From Micropterus salmoides (Eukaryota > Chordata > Actinopteri > Centrarchiformes > Centrarchidae): a DNA stretch of 64,000 nucleotides. Position numbers and translations under genes: made by a program. This document shows, piece after piece, positions 45,666 through 59,175 of this stretch. The stretch's first letter is position 1; every line of letters starts with the position of its first letter. The notes below the pieces were generated by a model. That model was given only the letters and a program-made list of their open reading frames with translations. It made no database searches and was not told the origin of the DNA. The DNA lies in assembly GCF_014851395.1 (NCBI RefSeq), contig NW_024041373.1, positions 24,725,193 through 24,789,192 of the forward strand, given 5' to 3'.

Positions 45666-48029
45666 GTTTAAGAACATTTCCAGCAAAAATTCCAAATATT
45701 TGATAGTTTCAGGTTCTCAAATATAAGTTTTTAATGTAAGACCAAGAATACTTTCTTAGTTTGGGCAATCATTAGTTGCAGACCTAAATCCAGTTAAGGA
45801 CTGCTAAAATAATATGCATTGTTGGTATTGAAAAGGAAAAAAACTAACACTAGCATTGAAAATAGGTTAGCAATGTACTCTGAATTTCGGTGTCCATTTT
45901 GGTCTTTGGTGGTTCTGGTATACATAGACAAACAGTAAAGACATTTTTAGGAGAGCCAAAATATCAATGATAAACATCAGAGATTTTGGTGTCAGTCTCT
46001 CAGATTCAAAGAGCTAAGGTTTTTTTTTCTGCAGGAGCAATTTCAAATACACTCATAAATGTTAAATCACACAAAGATCCATCAAAGACAAGGCAGAGAG
46101 ATGAATTTCTTCATCAATGACAGACCAGAATGCAATGTAGCCACAAGACATTTGAGTAAGGGACACAGGTGCAATCATAAAAATATGCCAATACGCCCAC
46201 CGTTTACTGAAAGTAACAAGCTCACACCTGCTCTACAGGGGCTGCCAAAAATGCATTCTGGGAAACAAAGGTAATTTCTCAACTCAAGTAGAGTTAGCAA
46301 GTCAGGTGGAGAAAAAAAGAGTACAACAAAATATAAATTATTACAAACCACTTCATCACTAATTAACTCAATGAATAGAACATCTGAAATGAATATTTAA
46401 CAGTTTAAAAGTGTATCAGAGGAACGTAGGTGAAGAATGTCTATTAAAATGTTTAGACAATGCTTCTACTACAGCCTATGGACACATTACACTCGGTCAC
46501 AAAAGTCTCTGTGGTAATGTCACACCACTGCAGTTAAAGCACCTTGATCTGCTATATCACTCTGACATTAGAATTAAATTAATCTGTTTTTCCTCTCCAG
46601 AGGAATGGCTTTTCAGGGAGAGCAAATTACCCATTTACACTCATCTGGGCAGCTATCAGATCCACGTCTGTGTGAAATTAAACCCACATTCAACCAGGGA
46701 GAGCCTGGACTGTGCACAAACTGCGCAATGATCCCTAGTTTGAAGAATCACTTTTCCTCAGGAGAAACATGGTGCAGATTACCTATGGCCTGCTAGCTGC
46801 TGATAGTGGAAGTCAATACATCACATTCCCATTTTATGCTGACTGTGAGAGCAGTGCAGATATGCAGTGTCCAGTATTGCTTCACAATGATTACAAAATA
46901 AATGTTTACTCAAGCTGTCATGGTTTGAAATCCCATCATCTGCTGAGTGCAGTGGATCTGAATTTTTTGAATGACCTGCGGTGAAGAGTTCAAGGTGCTT
47001 ATTTTTCTCCTAAACTACAACTGACAAAAATCCATTAAGGGTCGACACATTTTGCGCAGTGAGTCTTTAAAAAGTTTAAAGCATATGACAGTCATGCATT
47101 TGTTTTCATTTAAATGAATCAGGATATTCAACGCAGAGGCACAAAGTAAGAAACAGGATCAATTTGTCGATTCAAACAGGGTGAAATATGTTTTATCTAG
47201 CTTGAAAATATACATTTAAGCTGTATATTGAGATCATTTGAATTGCCATGTTCATATTGTTCTCAATTTTCAAGATAAAGAATTATAAACCAGCCACAGA
47301 TGGAGGCATCCATATTTTCCTCTGGGAATGATGGAAGAGAAGGAGAAATGGCTAAAATATAAATGCAAATGTGTGGATGCACAGCAGTATGATGGAGGAA
47401 AAAACATGCATGGCCTGTTAACCTCCCCTGGTTCAAAAAGAAGAAAGAGACAGAAAGGGAACAAGCCAGAGAGATGTCACAAGATCAGCACACTGCTGCG
47501 AGATCGTTAGCGAACAAGCGTCAGCCAGTATCAGTTCACTGAATGAACAGTGACAGTCCAGCAGACAAGTCACTCTCCAGTTACTCTCCCCAGAGCTCTC
47601 TACTTCCATTCAAACAACTTGAACAAAGGCTAAATTAGTCCCTGGATGGGTGTCTTGGGGATTTATGGGAACCCAGTCAGGCGGTTTGAGTGCAGAATGA
47701 CTTCCCTGTGAGCTCCACCACCACCAACATAGATTAAACACCTCCTCCCGCCTTTTTATATAGCTTGTTAATTAGCAGCAGGGTGGCTGGATGAAGTCAT
47801 TAAGGGGTTCAGTGCGGTAAGTAATTCATCAACACCACAGGGCTTCTTTAATATGCTAAAATCAATACAGCCGTTGCTTCTTTTTGGTGTTCCTTATTTT
47901 GCTTCTTGTTGAACAGGAGCTGATCTGCTCCAGTATTTGAGGCACATGTTCAGGATCCAGGACTGTGCTGTTTGGTGATCGCTTTCAACGTTTTTTAAGC
48001 CAATTTAGAGATAGGGACGGTAATGTCGG

Positions 48030-48340
48030 TCAGTCTGTCAGTCACCACTTTGGTTCAGAATACTAATGATCCCTTGACTTTTTTCCTAATACCACCATGA
48101 GGTTGACATTTGTGGATTTGACAACAACTATTGGATGTTATTTACATGTGGTATAATGAATTGATTGATTATATGAATTGTAATAACTTTGGTGATCCCT
48201 TGACCTTTCATCTAGTGCATCGTCAGGTCAAATGTTCAAGTTGTGTAATATTTTGGTTTCTGACCAAATACCTGCAAAAGCTAATAACATTCCCATCAGC
48301 CTCTGATACACTTTGTGTTTTGTGCTACACTGAACAAAAT
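48030..48340. repeat. Interspersed repeat with two internal sub-units
   Basis: GATCCCTTGAC occurs at 48068 and 48194, each followed by a T-rich run and a CTA(AT/GT)-GC-CATC type sequence. AACAACTATTGGATG and GACCAAATACCTGCAAAAGC are landmarks of an abundant fish repeat. A second, more diverged copy is at 62195-62530. Confidence 0.55.
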
Positions 48341-48489
48341 TATAACTTTTTATTTTTGCCCCCATTTGTCATGAGCTGAACTCAATGATCTAAGACTTTC
48401 TCTATGTACACAAAAAGATTATTTCTCTCAAATATTGTTCACAAATCTGTATGTTGTTACTGTATGAATAATTTTGTCATATTTTGGCA

Positions 48490-49030
48490 AGGATTTGGAC
48501 CCAAGGGCATAACACACAGGCAGAACAGATGCAGTTTATACTGTTTATTTAGAAAACTCAAAGGTGAACGGGCTTACGTGACATAGTGTTATGAGTTGTA
48601 TTTTTGCCCCTTTGGGTTTCTGAGTTTTGCCATTGTTTCGTGTGTCCTTCTGTTTGCCTGTGTTTCTCTCGTTTAGTTCATGTTTAGGGTTTACTTTTGG
48701 TCTATGCACTTCTGTGGTATTTTGCCCTTGTTCTGCTCTGTGTTCTCTTTAATCCCAACTTCAGTCTGTGTTCCTTGTTGGTGTTAGTTTAGTGGTGATA
48801 TGTCCGATGGTGTCTGGATTAGTTTGTTGTTGTTCTTGTTGTTCTGATCTGAACAAAGACAAACGACAACTAACAATGGGAAAACACTGATTTAAATAAA
48901 AAAAGAGGGAGATGATTAACAAGACACAGGTGGAAACAGAAAGGGTGGAGCCAACAACCAACACAAGGACAGGAAGTGAAGTAAATAAATGAAGAAGGAT
49001 TTACCTAAATAAAACAGGAAATACAAAACA
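48490..49030. repeat. Interspersed repeat, class unknown
   Basis: The landmarks TTTGGACCCAAGGGCATAAC, ACTGTTTATTTAGAAAACTC, ACTAACAATGGGAAAACACTG, GATGATTAACAAGACACAGG and AAATAAAACAGGAAATAC appear in the order seen in a family repeated in many fish genomes. No coding sequence is retained. Confidence 0.45.
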
Positions 49031-50954
49031 CCACAACCCAAACAACTCTCTATTGATAAAGCTTTAGTGAGCCTATATGGATTTCATGAACGATGTTAGA
49101 GCTGTAACCAGCATGGGAAAAAATCCTTACGTGGTCTTTGTGTTGGAGTCTCCATTGATCTGGGAGCAGGTCGTTTTATGGTATTAGCGGTCTCCATTTT
49201 GTTAGCTGCGGTGTGTTCGCTGTAGTTGGCAAGAGGCTCGCGAGCATGCATGCAGAGAACCCAACCCAATTCCTTCACATAAGAAGCAGAATGGTGGCTA
49301 TCAAGCAACAGAGAAAATAGGCGTGTGGTTCACATCTATGTGAGGTCATTTGTCACTAATAATGGTTCTTTTGTTGCATGTCATAGCGCTAAATTTTGTA
49401 ATAGTGTCCAAAAGTGTGTTAGAGTGAACTAAACCTTAATTGCAATATATTTGCACACCATGTGTCAAATTGTTATTTGTACATCATCATATTTAGATGG
49501 AAAGTATCAGTGAGAGGTGTCATGAGGAAAAATGTGAATACAATGAAATGAAACTGTCAGATGCATTTTTCACAGTGAACTTATAACCTTACAAAGATGC
49601 TGCAGCAACTGAATCTGACATATTTCACAACTGAAATGAGGGAACAGGGGATTTGTTCAGATCTGTTGGTTCATATCTTTTTGCTTTGATTTGATTTGTA
49701 TTTGCAGCTCAAACACAATTTGTTTCCCCACTCCCTCAGCTAAACAGTATAAATCACTGTCTCCTAGAATAATGCTTTGTAGCTAATACTATACAGGACA
49801 GAAACTGCTTTTTATCTCCTTGTTAACAACGTGGGAGAAAATTTAAGTTATCTTCCTCTTCATATTTTTCTCTGACAAACCAGCCGGGGGGAGAAGAAAT
49901 GTTAAATAACAGTCTAATATTCAGCTCAATTCATCGTGAGAAAAGGGAATTCACAGCCACCTGCTCTGAGCCTGACATTCAAGCAATACATAAACACAAC
50001 CGACATCTGATTCATGTGCTTCTCACCTCTGTTGCTTTGTTTTGAACTGCGGAGACTCTCATGGGGTCTTTAGAGAAAAATCTGTTTCACCTCTGGCAGC
50101 ACTTGACTTTTTTGTCAGTAAGCTGCTGCAGCAAACTCTCACAACACACTGTCAGAGCTAAATGATAAATGGGCACAAGAGGATAATTGAATGAAGACTG
50201 CTGACTCCAAGTGTTGAGCCTTTCTTTATATTGAGGGAAAGCAAGTAGTAGGCAAGGAGTGGCCTTTTCACTAGAAACAGGCCAGTTCAAATCAACCAGA
50301 TTTCTGCAGAAATCATGGAAGTCAAACGGGTTACACTTCCTATTGAATCACACACTGTCCCCTCCCAAAATAATTACTATCAAAGGCTCCCAGGTGCTGG
50401 TATGTGAAAGCACGTGACCAATACTTGTTCAACAGATGAATTTGTTTTCAGTCAGTTGTTCAGCACAAAAAGCCATTAACAAGCACTGAAAGCCTTGTAG
50501 TGTGAACCAAAGTCTATACATCTGGATGTATTTTCAGAATAGCCCCTAATAGCTGATGTTAATGCAAGATAATTTTCAATATAAGTTTGTCCTTATAAAT
50601 GTAATTTTATTTTCTGCTTTAAAAAACTGACTTGACCTGCCACACAGGAACAGACTCATTAGTTGAAGGTGACTATAACAAACTTAACAAAATAAAGGAA
50701 GAAAAATGAGTGACAAAACAGACATTCACATGACCACATATGTAGTTATGTATTTATAGCATCTTACATTGTTATGAACAACAATTTGTCGAACCAACAT
50801 TTATGGCATGTAGATGAATAGTAGTGCTTTTAGTAGGTACAGTGTACATTTATTTATCATTGTTATAACCTAACAAAGTGAAAGGTTTAGTAAAAGTTCA
50901 CTGACAAGCTGATGAAACTGTGCTGGCTTTAAAAAATTATTGAACAAGGTGCCA

Positions 50955-51190
50955 AATATTCTCTTGATTAATCAATTAACCGTTTGGTTTGATTTATAAC
51001 ATGTCAGAAAAGTTTTATCCAACACCCAGTCCACAACCAAAAGATTACAAGAAGTTATGGATTTCATAAGACAAAACAAAGCAGCAAATCCTCACAACTG
51101 ATAACTTGTAATAGCTTGAAAACTGTCTGAATCAATGAATCTATTATCAAAAAAGTTGCTGATTTTCTGTCGATCAACCAATTGAGCTTG
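50955..51190. repeat. Interspersed repeat related to 5380-5600
   Basis: It begins TGATTAATCAATTAACCG, continues ATGTCAGAAAAGTTTTATCC, AGTCCACAACCAAAAGATTAC and CAAATCCTCACAACTGATAA, and ends with GATTTTCTGTCGATCAACC. The order and content parallel the copy in EHBP1 intron 4. Confidence 0.5.
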
Positions 51191-51213
51191 TATTAGTCAT
51201 TACATGTGAACTG

Positions 51214-51239
51214 GTTGTTGTTGTTGTTGTTGTTGTTGT
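51214..51239. repeat. (TTG)n microsatellite
   Basis: About eight to nine perfect TTG units. Confidence 0.95.
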
Positions 51240-52903
51240 ATAAGACATCATTACTGATACAGACTTGAACCTGTAAAACAAAGCTTGATTACTGGGTTTA
51301 AAGATGTGATGATTCAGCAGTCGTGCTGATGATTGCTGATAATAAACAAACTTTCAGAAGATATTTCACAACACCTGGATGACTCGCTAATGCAGCTTAT
51401 GAATCACTGCTGTACTTCTGTTATGCACAGTCTGCAAAATCTCAGAGGTTGCTTTTGTGGAAAGCTTGCTCTGTCCCCTCTCTCACACACTGAGATTGGC
51501 ACAGGCATAATTGATTTGTTCTGGAGTTTATTATCAGGAGTTTTTCTCCCTGGCTGTCTAAACATATTGAAAGAAGGAGTGAGGGCTGGAAGACTTAATG
51601 GTCTTGGCAGCATTTCCACAAAGCAAAAAATGCAACGATGGGGAAGAAAAAGACTGAAGGGGAAAAAAGGAAAAAGGAGGATGCAACAAATATGAATCCT
51701 GAGTTTATGTGTTTGAGAGAAATGAAGAGCTAAAATTAAAGCAGAAAAAAATGGATTGGGGAGTGTGGTGTCCCCTTTACTGTCACGCTGCCTTCGAGCA
51801 AGACACTCAATCCAGAAACAGAGAATCCATGCTCATCAAACTTCCTTTGATGAGGTTGAAAATAAAAAGCAGAAGACTGAAACAAGCAGGGAGAAAAGTA
51901 GCTGCATGAGAAAGAAAAAAGAGGAGCATAAAGAGAGACAGTGCAGCAGTGGGAAGCATAATATGCTCCTCGGTTGATCTCCAGTGTGCGGCAGATTTTG
52001 CTGGCCCACTTATTGCTTGCAGGTGTAATAACATGGACTGATCCAGTGCCGGGGGTTGGGGGTTCAGCAGCTCACAGAGAAGATATTTCTACACCCCTCT
52101 CTTCCCTCTCCTCTGAAAACATCAGTTCAGCTGTGGTCTGCAGTATATGTAAGTCATTCCAGGCAGCTCTGCTAGTAAAATGTCTCATATCTCTGTGTCT
52201 TTCTGCTACTATAAAGAACCAGACATGAGCCATTAGGAGATGAGCCGAGATACGGCCTCCGTTCCACTCCTGTTTTATTATCGCTTTTATGACTTTTCTG
52301 CTGTATTAAATCATGTTCTGTGTCCCGAAGCCATTAAATTGCAAGTACATAATTCTGTGAAGCGGAATGATGGGACATCTTTTAAAAAAACATTTTGGAA
52401 TCTGGTTATTGTGGTTCAAGCTGCAGATCCGTGGAGATTATTGATAATATTTTGACATAATATTGAGCTATAGATTGAAATTCTCTCCTCCACTGCAGGT
52501 CAGAGGTCAAAGGTCAGATTTAGGGCCTTGGTAGGATTAGGGGCTCGTTTTGAAACGTTTCAGCTGCATTAATGCTTCTTCATTTGGATTCAAGTTTGCA
52601 GAATAATATGTCTAGTAATGATTCTGAATAAATCTGTCACTGCATGTGAGGTTCTGTACACACACAACACTACAGAGCCCCTAAAGTCCCATCTAGATAA
52701 TAATCAAGATCATGATTATTTAAAGTCCCAAAAGGGGATATTGTTGTTCTTCATTTGTTCCTGTATGTGCAGCAAATTATTCCTGCTGATGACATTCCTG
52801 TGTGTATGTGCAAGACCAGCAAGAATTTTGTGATATGACATCCCAGGGTAAAAATAAAACTTCTGAACTCATGAGTGACTCAAATGAATTTATAGTAAAC
52901 CAT

Positions 52904-52961
52904 CTTGTACACACAAGATAAATAACTTCTTCCCAAGAGATAATTATCTTGTGTGCACAGG
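52904..52961. repeat. Short hairpin-forming inverted repeat
   Basis: The left arm, CTTGTACACACAAGATAA followed by ATAAC (52904-52926), pairs with the right arm 52939-52961 (GATAATTATC, then TTGTGTGCACAGG) across a 12-base loop, with few mismatches. Short palindromes with CTTGTG/CACAAGAT arms occur as miniature elements in fish. No duplication is seen. Confidence 0.5.
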
Positions 52962-53283
52962 ATCTGGGTAACTGTGGCACTCACTTCACATCTGGGTTCC
53001 CAGGACCAAGAAGGACAGATGTTAATAAAATGCTACTACAGTGATACTTATGATAAGGCACGGAGTTCTAAAAGCGTGTAGTTTGGGATTATGTAAAATT
53101 AATTTCTACTATCTGGATAAAATATTTATTGACTTCTTTGGCTATTTATGTAGCATAATGCACACACAGTCACATCTCACACTGTGCAGCCCAGCAGGGA
53201 CAGCAGGGATTATGTGTATTGATCCAAAATCACAATATAATTCACACTCCGATATTATTACTACAGGATGATGGGAGCTAAAA

Positions 53284-53355
53284 CCATCCATCCATCCATC
53301 CATCCATCCATCGTCAACCGCTTATCCTGCGTACAGGGTCGCGGGGGGGGAGCTA
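53284..53355. repeat. (CATC)n array joined to a retroelement-like end
   Basis: About seven CATC units (53284-53312) run directly into CGTCAACCGCTTATCCTGCG and a GGGTCGCGGGGGG run. That combination is a recurrent end of a fish interspersed element, here cut off after about 70 bp. Confidence 0.55.
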
Positions 53356-54518
53356 AAACCAGATTTTGAGCCAAAAATATCACAAAAATGGTAGAATCTT
53401 CTATTCGGGAAAGATGATCACTCTGTTATGGATCATCATTTGAGGGTGGCTGAATCGCTCCAGGCTTCTATCTGTTTCAACAAAGAGACTCTGAGATCCA
53501 AAGTGAGGCTAAAGAGTGATGTCAAAGTGCTTCTCTTCTTCTCCGTATGTGCGTTTGCATGTGTAATTCTGTTGTCATGTTTGCAGGTAGTATTATTATG
53601 ACATAAATCCTTTAAACGGGCACTTAGTGAGGTGCTGACTTCACCAACTCACCTTCCTTTGAGAATCAAGCATTTGAAGTGCTGCAAACAACAAACCAAC
53701 ACAATTATGTTCAGCAAACAGAGGCACCCTGGGTGACTCAGTCAGAATAATTCAATTCATTACCTCTCCAAACAGACTGCTCTAAGTGAATTTTAAACAG
53801 TTTACGCAGCATAACTAACAGACAACTGACACAAAAGTTAGACAAAGCTGCTTCAGTTTCTCTCAGTAGCAGGTAATATTATACAAAAGATACAGAAATA
53901 GAAAACACTGAATGTAAAAACAGGTTGTGGGCTTTTGTTTATTGGATTTTGTTGCGCAAAAAAAGCCCTTCAAGCAATAACTTATATCGATATTGATTAT
54001 TACTAAACATTTGACATGTTTCTGTACTTAATTTCGTAGAGATGACCCATCAGTCAGACAGGTGATGTCAAGTTTCTGTTGATGCAGTTTGAGTTTCAAT
54101 ATGTTTTCTATTCATATATCTATTTTCCACACCCACACCCAGTTATCCCCACCCAAGGTTACTAGGCTACCCAATCCGTAGCTGAATCAGACTGAACTAT
54201 TTGTATCTTGGTCTCTGTATGTTAAAAGCATAATACAGTGTAGCAATTATGTATATTTAAATGTCTTGCACTGAAATGCCTGAACAATAAGAAAATGACT
54301 GAATCGCTCCTTCTCCTCCATCCCTTTTCTGATGGTGGTGTTTTTGTGTAGCCAATCACAATTTAGTTGATCTCATTTATATATGTTTCTGTTGTCAGAC
54401 AACTGAACGAGCAAAAAACAGTGATTTGACTGCAGCTCAGAAATGCTATGAACTTTAATTCTTGTGCTTCTGTGCTGAGATTTTGAAATCAGTATTTCAT
54501 CCTCAACAGAAGCAGAAG

Positions 54519-54985
54519 AATCAGAATCAGAATCAGAAGAAGCTTTATTGCCAAGTAGTGTTTTACACATACAAGGAATTTGCTTTGGTGTTAAGGTGCT
54601 ACATGCAGACAGACATACAGCTGACATAAATAGATGTAGAAATATATAAATATGTAATAAACACATGCAAGTTATATAAGAATAACAGAAGAATAGAGAA
54701 AAATAATAACTAAATAAAAATAACAATGGAACAACAACAATTTACAATTAACAACAAATTAACAACAAATATGTGCAATGTGCCAGGTTCGTGCATGATA
54801 TGACATGAATTGATATTTACATGTGCAGAGACGATTGTATTATTTGAAGGGGGGGGGGGGGGTGTCAGTGGGGGGCCCGGGCCTTGTTGATGAGGCTAGC
54901 TGCAGATGGGTAGAAGCTGTTTTTCTGGCGAGAGGTTTTGGTCCTGATGGACCGCAGCCTCTTGCCAGAGGGGAGAGTCTGAATC
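54519..54985 (-). mobile_element. 5'-truncated LINE 3' end (CR1/L2/Rex-like), minus orientation
   Basis: On the minus strand 54981-54865 encodes the end of a reverse transcriptase ORF: LPSGKRLRSIRTKTSRQK, then NSFYPSAASLINKARAPH and a stop at 54865-54867. The NSFYPSA-LIN signature near the C-terminus is typical of CR1/L2/Rex1-type LINEs. A 3' UTR follows, containing ACTTGGCAATAAAGCTTCTT, and ends in an (ATTCTG)n-type tail at 54537-54519. Only the last tenth or less of the element survives, as expected for incomplete reverse transcription. Confidence 0.75.
54849..54862. repeat. Poly(G)14
   Basis: Homopolymer immediately beyond the stop codon of the LINE fragment. Confidence 0.9.
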
Positions 54986-57900
54986 AGAGTGACTCTTTAA
55001 AATTGAGAGCAGCTACAGCTCAGATCACTTACAGTGGGCTGTATTCACACCAAATTAGGCACTGCGGTGAAAATGCCAGTGGCGCTGTACCGCAGGGGAT
55101 GCTGGAAAAATTTTTACTTTAAATAGATGAATGTTGATGGAATAGATACTGATCACCACCATGATGACCTTTCTATAGCTGTACAACCCTGCCATAACAC
55201 AGTACAAAAACGTTAATCGCCATGCAGTCTCTTTTGGTTGTATCGCTCTTCAAGTTGGGATTTATGGTTATTATTACTACTTGTACTCTGCAATCACCAC
55301 GACAAGCAATTACAATGTCACACAAATAGGCCATGTAGTGACACTCCCACACTACCACACAATCCTGCGCTAATCGTCACAACAGCTGATTTGCTGTCCC
55401 ATAGATGGCACCAGTCACATTTATACCTGATTCAGATCTGAGCAAGCCAAACTTTCTCCACTGTCACATTCGACAAACAGTTCTTCTGTTTGAGGAGCTG
55501 AGAGGACCAGTTTGGAGTGTTTAACATTGAAAGGAAACACCTCAGGTAGGCCGAATATGATCCTTGGAGATCCAGGAATGAGGATAAGCAGGGAGAGGAA
55601 GGAGAAGAGACAAAGCAGCGAAGGTACGGGTTGAAATCCGTTTTTCCACATGGGATACTGTGCCACCACCTTCCTTCATGACAGACTAAAAACCACATCT
55701 GTTTTTACTGAGGGAGATTAAGATACAGTTCGCTTTCCTGTGTTTGTTTGGTTTGATACCGTGAGAAGGCTGTTGAGAGAGCAATGGTATAACAAACAGT
55801 GCTCACACCCTGCATGTCAGATCATCTGAGGGAAAGAGAGGAAAGAGAAGCTCTGGGTGAAAATAAACACAGGATGGTATAAGTGGTTTAAAGAACTTGA
55901 ACTCCATTTAAAAGAAGAGGAGAGCATGAGATAAGAGGTTAGAAGAGATGAAAAGAAAGAGGAGGAGAGGGTTCACGTTGGCAGAAAACAAGACAGAGAC
56001 AGATGGAGGGAGCTGGACTGAAGAATGAATTAAGATGAAACAAGTATTTTTCTCACTGACGTGTTTAATCAATATCTAACCCATCAATAACTATGTGTAG
56101 AAAGGAAATGAAAGATGCTGCGTGTATGTGGGTGGTTATCTGAGTAAATGTGGATGTATCTGCGTATGAACACATACATATATTTGCATACATATGTATT
56201 ATTATTATTTTTCCTGATGGATGACCATGGTCTTGGTTTAATACAGAGAAAGTCTGCAGTAACTTGAAGCGTGAAATGCAGCATCTGTCTGACACATTAA
56301 TGTAGCAGTTCCTTCAGTTCACACAAACATTTTGCCTGTGAACACAGTCCAGACAGCGATTGTGTTTCTTAACGCTGAGCGAAAACAAATGATCACTATA
56401 GTGACAACAAGAAATATTTCAACAACAGAGTCTCAAAAACATCTTCACCAAGTAAAGCCAGCTGAGATTTCTAGATTTTTCCCTGCAAGGTTTTGGTTTG
56501 GAAAACATCCAGTGAGAATCAAATGAGGTTGGAAGCTGGACCACATAGCAAAGAAAGCGGCTAAATGATGATATAACTTGATGTCTTTGAACTTTGATTT
56601 GTGTCTATTTATGTTGCGCCAAAGCACAATTTCACTGGATTACCTATTTCACAACTCAAATTTCTGAGTTTTAAGTCAGAAATTATTTGACTTTAAAAGT
56701 CAGAAATTTGACTTTAAGCTTCCTCCTCTTCCATAGAAACCATTTCTGGTCTATGGTTTAGGAGAAATTGGACAATTCCCGAACATGTAGAGGTCCGACC
56801 TCAGCCTTGCCAGAAAAAGAATAATGCAGCAGATTTTGGTATTTTAGTCTGTTTCAAGCCCCCATAATTCAAGAGGACAGGAGGAGTGGGGGCAGCTGCA
56901 CCAGGCACTTTATCATGCTGTTGAGGTCCTTTAGAGGTCACAGACGCTTTAACATTTCACCTATGTTTTGTCTCTATAGAGAACAACATCGATCCTAGCT
57001 TTCATAGTCACAGAGTCCTTGTGCTATTAACTTTGGTATTGATGAGAGACGTGTCTGACTTGCAGTATAACACCAGTCTTCTGCGGTGTTTAAACATGGG
57101 TAAAGAGTTTCCTCTCCTGTGTGCAGCAGCAGGGTGGAGTCATGTCAAAAGCACATTGTTGGCTCTGCTGCAGTGACAATCTCTGCATTTTGATTTCCTT
57201 TTCTACTCTGGGTCCTTGGCTACAACTCCATCCAGGTGTGCTCTGCTCTTAACCTCATATCCCTCCTCACAATTCCTCTCACCTCCTCCTATATTTCCTG
57301 CACTCTCTGTCTTCCTTTCCTTCACTTATTTTTCTCTCCAGCCTGTGACTCTTTTCTTTGTTCTGCCTTTCTGTATTTCTCCATCTCTCTCATGTCACAT
57401 TTCCAAGGCTCCATCATTTCTGCTTCCTCACTGCTGCTTCAGTTTCTGGCGTGTTGCCTCCCTTTTTTTTATTGCCTTCCCTCATCATTTTGCTTCTCCC
57501 CAAAGGATGCAGAGAATTAGAGCAAAACTTCCTCCCTCAGAAACACTGGCTGGAAGAGCTGTAAGCTAGACGTTCATTAAAACCAGGAGGTGGATCATCC
57601 ATCATAACGCTCTCCACCTTCAGGACACAGTTTCAACACCGTGATGCAGAAAATTGCCCTTCTTTCCCTCTGTGGCCTGTGAGCAGAAAGTGCTTCTGTT
57701 GTTGTTCAGGTACCATTTGGGTAAACACTGTGTCTCAAGGGTTTGTGTTCAAGCAGGATCTTTATTTTTATTACTGTAATGAGTGGTTCTTTAGTTTAGT
57801 GCTTCTTTGTAACTCACTGTGGTCAGTTAGTGGAGAACATCAGCCCTCAGCCAAGATTCCCTTGCTAGATCACTGGGTAGGGCAAGGCACCTAAACTGCC

Positions 57901-59029
57901 TGTTCAACAATATATATTTATATGTTTATTATATGTTTGTTTGTTGTATATGTTTTTTATATCATCTATCTAACTTTTCCATGACCAAAAATGTAACAGT
58001 GTTACTGTCAACAGGAGTTATTTCTTTGTTTGAAACTTAATCCAATGAAAAGTCTTTGGATTATCCATTTTAACAAGGACAGTGAAGATGGGTTTTGTAC
58101 TGAGGTGATGGCAGAAATCTCAGAAACTAATCTCAAACACATATTTTGTCTGAACCACGACCTGTTGTATGGTGGAATTTTCAAATCAACAAACAGACAT
58201 TTCCTGCATTTTGGTGTTTGAGCTGGAAAGTGGAGATTTGGATCAGAGGGGTGACTCACTCCCTCCATGTCACATTTCTCCACCAAGCAAACCTCCACAC
58301 TCACTGTGACCGACTGTTTCCTCCACTTTGCTCATTCCAGTTTGGAAAAAGAAAAAGAAAAAAATGTTGCAAAGCCTTTGGCCGTAGGAATCCAGTAATG
58401 AGGCTCAGTTTGTCTAGTAGAGGAAGCTTCTTGTATAAAAGCAAATGAGCGTATTCCCAAAATGTCAAACTTTTGCTTTAAAGTGTTGCTACTAAATGTG
58501 ACATACGTTATGATATATATGTATAAAAATGCAAAACGGAAAGATATATTGCACTGCTAATGTAATTTCACACTTGGTTTTAAAAAATATGCAAAGTCAT
58601 GCATGAAAATATCCTTTTTCTGTGATATTATTCTCTTTTATTTCTTCAGCGCTGCCGGACTGATCCAGGAGTCTGAAGTGTGATTAATGTCTGCTCCACT
58701 TCCTTCAACAAAGTGCTATAGAACCATTCAGCCTGAAGGATTCAGTGAGTTGTCAGATAACTATTCTTCTTTCATTTTATCTGCAGGCACCAGTTGTTGC
58801 CAGCGGCTTTCTGTGGCCTCTACAAAACTTTAAAAAATGTATCCTGCGTTTGCATGTGTGTGTGTGTGCGTGTGTGTCAGATAGTAGGTGAGAAAAAGAG
58901 GGAGAAAAGGTGGTTTGTGTTCAACAATAAGAGATGGCTGCTTTTTCTTTAGTCCCAGAGATTACATTCATTTTGGTGACAGATGAGGAAGTAAAAACTC
59001 CTGGGACCCTGAAGTACAGATCAGCTCAT

Positions 59030-59031
<2 letters not shown>

Positions 59032-59090
<59 letters not shown>

Positions 59091-59109
59091 AGAGAGTGAC
59101 AGAGAAAGT

Positions 59110-59173
<64 letters not shown>
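59032..59173. repeat. Compound (TG)n, (GAGAGT)n and (GA)n array
   Basis: About fourteen TG units, then GAGAGT-type units, then nearly 60 bp of pure GA (59115-59173). It is the longest simple repeat in the window and spans 142 bp. The open frame across it is a repeat artefact. Confidence 0.95.

Positions 59174-59175
<2 letters not shown>

Noticed and set aside
54823..55122. 99-codon plus-strand frame with Gly-rich start
   Set aside because: It is antisense to the LINE 3' end and its poly(G) run. The coding sense is the minus strand.
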